Origin: Rubrobacter sp.
Lineage (GTDB): Bacteria; Actinomycetota; Rubrobacteria; Rubrobacterales; Rubrobacteraceae
DNA: 9,117 nucleotides
Assembly (NCBI GenBank): GCA_016781775.1
Contig: JADDPR010000496.1
Span: forward strand, 1-9,117
Direction: 5' to 3'
The notes beneath the pieces are model-generated. The model saw only the letters and a program-made list of their open reading frames with translations. It did no database searches and was not told the origin of the DNA. Position 1 is the first letter of the stretch, and each line of letters begins with the position of its first letter. Below, piece by piece: positions 6,463 to 9,117 of this stretch. The position numbers and the translations under genes were made by a program.

Positions 6463-7395
6463 CTATCGGCCCTCTCGCCGGGCCAGGTGGGGGGTGGGGT
6501 CTTCGTCGGAGCGTCTCCCGCTCCCCCTGATGTCGTGTCCCGCCTCGGAGGGCTCGAAGAGGTTGTCCATCGGGGAGGTGAGGCGTCCCCCCTTCTGGAC
6601 GGGCCGGGCTACGAGGCCCCCGAAGAGGTCGACGAGGCGCGGAGCGAGGGCGCCGAAGACGAGGGCGGCCTTGCCCTGTATGCCGAGCGGAATGTTGCGG
6701 GCCCAGGGATTCTCCAGGCACCGGAGCACGGCCTTCGCCACGGTCTCGGGGTCTTGGAGGAGGGGGGCGACCTTCTTGGAGAGCCCGAACCCCCGGGTGC
6801 GTTGGTGAAAGAAGCCGGCGGTGTTGACTCCGACGGGTAGGACCTGGCCGACGCGTATGCCGCTGCCCTTGAGCTCTCTCCTCAAAGAATCCCCGAAGGC
6901 AAAAAGCCCCGCTTTGCTGGAAGAGTAGGCCGACCCGACGGGTAGGGCGACGAGAGAGGCCATGCTGGCTATGTTCACGATCACGCCCGAGCCCTGGCGG
7001 CGCATGATGGGCAGCACGGCCCACGCCCCATACACCGACCCCATCAGGTTCACCTCGAGCATGCGCCGGAACTCCTCCTCCGTCGTATCCTCGAAGAGAG
7101 ACCAGGCGATAACACCCGCGTTGTTGATCCAGGCGTCGATCCGCCCCCGCCGCTCCTCGGCGGCGCGCGCAACCCCCTCCACCTGCGCCCTGACGGTCAC
7201 GTCGCAGGGGACCACGAGCGCCTCGCCGCCCCGGTCCTCGACCTCCCGAGCCGTGGCCTCCAGAAGCTCCACCCGCCGCGCGGCGAGCACGACGCGCGCC
7301 CCTCGATCCGCGAGCGCCAGGGCCGTCGCCTTACCAATTCCGCTGGAAGCCCCCGTCACCACGACGACCCATCCCCGCACGCTCTCCTGCGTCAT
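6463..7395 (-). CDS. SDR-family NAD(P)-dependent oxidoreductase with C-terminal extension
   Basis: Classical-type short-chain dehydrogenase/reductase of 310 aa. The Rossmann-fold cofactor motif TGASSGIG is at 14-21, NNAG at 91-94, the structural Asn at 116 (EVN), and the catalytic triad is Ser144 (NIAS), Tyr157 and Lys161 (YSSSK), so it should be an active oxidoreductase. ARR after the second strand (39-41), in place of an acidic residue, suggests NADP(H) preference. The last ~70 residues, including the polar tail after NLFEP, extend beyond the usual 250-aa SDR core, as in the 'SDR family oxidoreductase' group of about 310-340 aa. The ATG at 7395 was chosen because GGAAGG precedes it and the SDR core begins within ten residues; an upstream in-frame ATG at 7551 would add an unsupported 52-residue Arg/Gly-rich stretch. 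Substrate cannot be told. It is convergent with the DUF1622 pair and 574 nt from the DAC gene. Confidence 0.92.
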   Translation of the reverse strand: MTQESVRGWVVVVTGASSGIGKATALALADRGARVVLAARRVELLEATAREVEDRGGEALVVPCDVTVRAQVEGVARAAEERRGRIDAWINNAGVIAWSLFEDTTEEEFRRMLEVNLMGSVYGAWAVLPIMRRQGSGVIVNIASMASLVALPVGSAYSSSKAGLFAFGDSLRRELKGSGIRVGQVLPVGVNTAGFFHQRTRGFGLSKKVAPLLQDPETVAKAVLRCLENPWARNIPLGIQGKAALVFGALAPRLVDLFGGLVARPVQKGGRLTSPMDNLFEPSEAGHDIRGSGRRSDEDPTPHLARREGR

Positions 7396-7969
7396 GCCGC
7401 TATCCCTTCCTCGAACATGCACTACTCCGTCGCCTCTCGAACCCGCGAAGGTTGCGCACCCCGCAGACCGCCGACCCGCACCGTTACCGTCCATCGGGCT
7501 ACGCCTCAGGCTCGGTTGCAACCTTCTCGAGCCGCGGGCCTTCTCCGGCACCCTGCCCTCGAACGATCCGACAGGCCACCTCGGCGTTCCATCTCGAGGA
7601 ACGACACGACCTGCCCGGTACCGGTGCTTGCGACATCGAAACCCCCCGATCCTTTAACATCCTTACCCCGATTCTGTAGCCCCGAAAGGTAGCTCGTCCC
7701 TCCGAGCGCCCTCACCGGCCTGCGCAGAACCTGAAAACCTTCGTCCTCCAACCCGGGCCGTGCGTTACGCCGCCCGAGTGAGGGGACGTGCGGTCCGCAA
7801 CAAGCCTCGGCAAGCCGGACCAACGAGGTCATGGATCAGGCGTCTCCGCCGAGGCACTTGGGATGGTCTGGGGGTGGTAGCGGGAGGATGGGGGGAGACG
7901 TCCCCTGCGGTTCTCGCGCGAACACGGCGCGGGAGGGACGGGTTCGAGCGGGCGTTCGAGAGGTGCTCC
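7396..7969. other. 574-nt stretch without a convincing gene
   Basis: The region lies between the start of the SDR gene and the stop of the DAC-domain gene (both minus strand). Short open frames exist on both strands, the longest on minus at 7506-7832, but their translations are Arg/Gly/Pro-rich with no family resemblance and typical of GC-rich non-coding DNA. I found no tRNA: isolated GGTTCGA strings at about 7436 and 7941 lack pairing T-arms. It contains the palindrome and half-site upstream of the SDR (listed separately), a direct repeat TTCGAG/TTCGAG (7942-7959), and a short hairpin GGGGA/TCCCC (7892-7905) just downstream of the DAC stop without a T run. It is probably 5' regulatory DNA for the SDR gene plus the 3' end of the DAC unit; a structured leader RNA cannot be excluded by eye. 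Confidence 0.4.
7514..7523 (-). promoter_or_regulatory. Palindrome GGTTGCAACC upstream of the SDR gene, candidate operator
   Basis: GGTTGCAACC is a perfect 10-bp palindrome about 120 nt upstream of the SDR start. GAAGGTTGC (7447-7455), about 52 nt upstream of the start, is the exact reverse complement of GCAACCTTC (7518-7526), which overlaps the palindrome. Repetition of the same half-site between this point and the gene is what makes it look like a regulator target; alternatively the two 9-mers form a long-range hairpin in the leader RNA. No regulator is identified. Confidence 0.3.
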
Positions 7970-9117
7970 TCAACCCTGGTCCCAGTATGTGACCCCGTCG
8001 CCTTGCCGGCGGACGAAGCTGACGCCACCGTCTTTGGAGACGACGACGGCGAGGGCGTCGGGTAGCTCCTTGCACAGGCGGTAGGCGGAGCGGTGGCGGG
8101 TACCCACAATCTCCGTCGGTTCCTCTTCGACCCGGTCCCCCTCGATGTCCAGTGCCTTCGCGACGGTCTCCACGCTGGCGAGCTTGCCGGAGATCTCGCC
8201 GCCGAACCCCAGCAACTCGTAGCGCTTGGTCATCACGACCGCGCCGTCGGTCGTAGCCAGGGCGGCGACGAGGTGCGCGACCTCGAGGATCGCCTCCTCG
8301 AGCGCCGATATCTTCTCGTCGTTGCTCTCCTGGTACTCTCGCCATCCCACGGTCTTCGCGGCCTGGGAGCCGTCGGCGGCGCCATAAACCTGGGCCAGAC
8401 GGTTCATGATCTCCAGGATCAGGGTGCGAAAGCGCCTCCTCGGCTCGCCGTCCGAGATCCTGTACTTGAGGGCGACGAAGCGGTTCTCCCCCGAGAACTC
8501 ATCCGTGCGTTCCGGGGGCACGAAGATCACCGTCCCGCCGTGGCCGAAGTTTTGCACGGTCGAGACCAGCCGCCTGAACATCTGTTGGCTGATCAGGCGG
8601 GCGAGGTCCGGGTCGAGGGACGCCCACCTCTCGCCGTCGCGCTCGAAGGCGCGCTCGCGGGCAGCCGAGTGCAGCTCGACGAGCTCCGCCCTCGCCGTCG
8701 AGAACCCGGCCGGCAGCCACTCCGAGTCGAAGACGTCCACGGACGCGTCGGTAAGCGCCCCGTTCTCCAGCTTACCCACCATCTCCGAGCCCTTGCGTAC
8801 CTCCATGCGACCCGGGCCGGTCACGTGTACGACGGGCAACGGTGGCAGCGGCGCGGAGGTCACCCGCCCACCCTGACGGTCCCGCAGCCACCGGGGACCG
8901 GAGTGCAAGAGCCCCCAAATTCGCAGCCCCTCCGCACCGTCGTACCTGACCCCCACGATCGAGCGAGGATAACTGGTGGCGGGGGAGATCCGGCGAAGCT
9001 CCTGCTGGTTGAAGGGTCGGGGCTCGGGAAACTCGAGGCGATGTAAGCCGTTCGGGGGACCATCCCGTAGGGGGAAGACCTCAGGCTTGCTTACCGCGAG
9101 CCGGAACAAAACGGGCT
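7970..9117 (-). CDS. DAC (DisA_N) domain protein, DACNV-like putative nucleotide sensor/cyclase (5' end cut by the window edge)
   Basis: About 381 residues are visible; the frame is still open at the right edge. Residues here count from a TTG at 9109, which is probably not the true start. The C-terminal domain carries both signatures of the diadenylate cyclase fold: DGAVVMTKRYELLGFGGEI (288 onward) and GTRHRSAYRL (336-345), followed by the core strand DALAVVVSKDGGVSF. In DisA and CdaA the DGA and RHR motifs bind ATP and catalyse c-di-AMP formation, so the active site looks conserved. The upstream ~240 residues, including GLRIWGLLHSGP (61-72), PVVHVTGPG (92-100) and FGHGGTVIFVPP (188-199), resemble the DACNV-type N-terminal sensor region as I recall it. 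No transmembrane segment or DisA helix-hairpin-helix domain is visible, so it is probably cytosolic. Whether it makes, or only binds, a nucleotide is unknown. The downstream neighbour is the SDR gene, too far away for obvious coupling. Confidence 0.82.
   Translation of the reverse strand, partial: PVLFRLAVSKPEVFPLRDGPPNGLHRLEFPEPRPFNQQELRRISPATSYPRSIVGVRYDGAEGLRIWGLLHSGPRWLRDRQGGRVTSAPLPPLPVVHVTGPGRMEVRKGSEMVGKLENGALTDASVDVFDSEWLPAGFSTARAELVELHSAARERAFERDGERWASLDPDLARLISQQMFRRLVSTVQNFGHGGTVIFVPPERTDEFSGENRFVALKYRISDGEPRRRFRTLILEIMNRLAQVYGAADGSQAAKTVGWREYQESNDEKISALEEAILEVAHLVAALATTDGAVVMTKRYELLGFGGEISGKLASVETVAKALDIEGDRVEEEPTEIVGTRHRSAYRLCKELPDALAVVVSKDGGVSFVRRQGDGVTYWDQG

Noticed and set aside
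7396..7551. N-terminal extension of the SDR protein from an ATG at 7551
   Set aside because: The extra 52 residues are low-complexity and unrelated to SDRs; the ATG at 7395 has a Shine-Dalgarno and starts right before the Rossmann motif.
7506..7832. 108-codon minus-strand open frame in the gap as a small gene
   Set aside because: Arg/Gly-rich composition, no recognisable family and no convincing ribosome site; it also overlaps the palindrome region.
8093..9046. Plus-strand open frame of ~317 codons opposite the DAC-domain gene
   Set aside because: The minus strand shows the DisA_N motifs DGA and GTRHR; the plus-strand translation is Leu/Arg/Gly-rich without family features.

Overview
The window is a high-GC bacterial chromosome segment with frequent GTG/TTG starts. 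Gene content and protein style (DUF1622 membrane proteins, a BetI-type TetR regulator, a DisA_N-type nucleotide cyclase-like protein) suggest an actinobacterium, perhaps a Rubrobacter-like lineage. That placement is an impression from the sequence, not a proven assignment. No rRNA, tRNA, CRISPR array, insertion sequence or phage gene is recognisable.

Left part (1-5405, all on the plus strand): the 3' end of a TetR-family regulator is followed by a possible small-aromatic/heteroaromatic utilisation cluster. It comprises an HpaB-type FADH2-dependent aromatic monooxygenase, a BenE-type aromatic-acid/proton symporter starting 15 nt after it, and a divergent adenine-deaminase-family amidohydrolase. 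A 16-bp near-perfect inverted repeat between the regulator and the monooxygenase is a good candidate operator. A small hairpin spanning the monooxygenase/symporter junction covers the symporter's Shine-Dalgarno, which suggests translational coupling. A second hairpin straddles the symporter stop codon and may attenuate or end transcription before the amidohydrolase. The simplest model is uptake by BenE, ring hydroxylation by HpaB, and hydrolysis or deamination of a related nitrogenous compound by the amidohydrolase, under TetR control. The substrate is unknown, and the flavin reductase partner (HpaC type) is not in the window.

Middle part (5406-6278): a hairpin-containing spacer, then two consecutive small membrane proteins of the DUF1622 family. 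They look like an ancient tandem duplication in which the second copy has lost some signature residues.

Right part (minus strand): an SDR-family oxidoreductase (6463-7395), a 574-nt stretch without a convincing gene but with inverted-repeat sites upstream of the SDR, and a DAC (DisA_N) domain protein of the DACNV-like type that runs off the right edge. The DAC protein keeps both signature motifs (DGA and GTRHR), so it may make or sense a cyclic dinucleotide. The SDR and the DUF1622 pair are convergent across 6279-6462.
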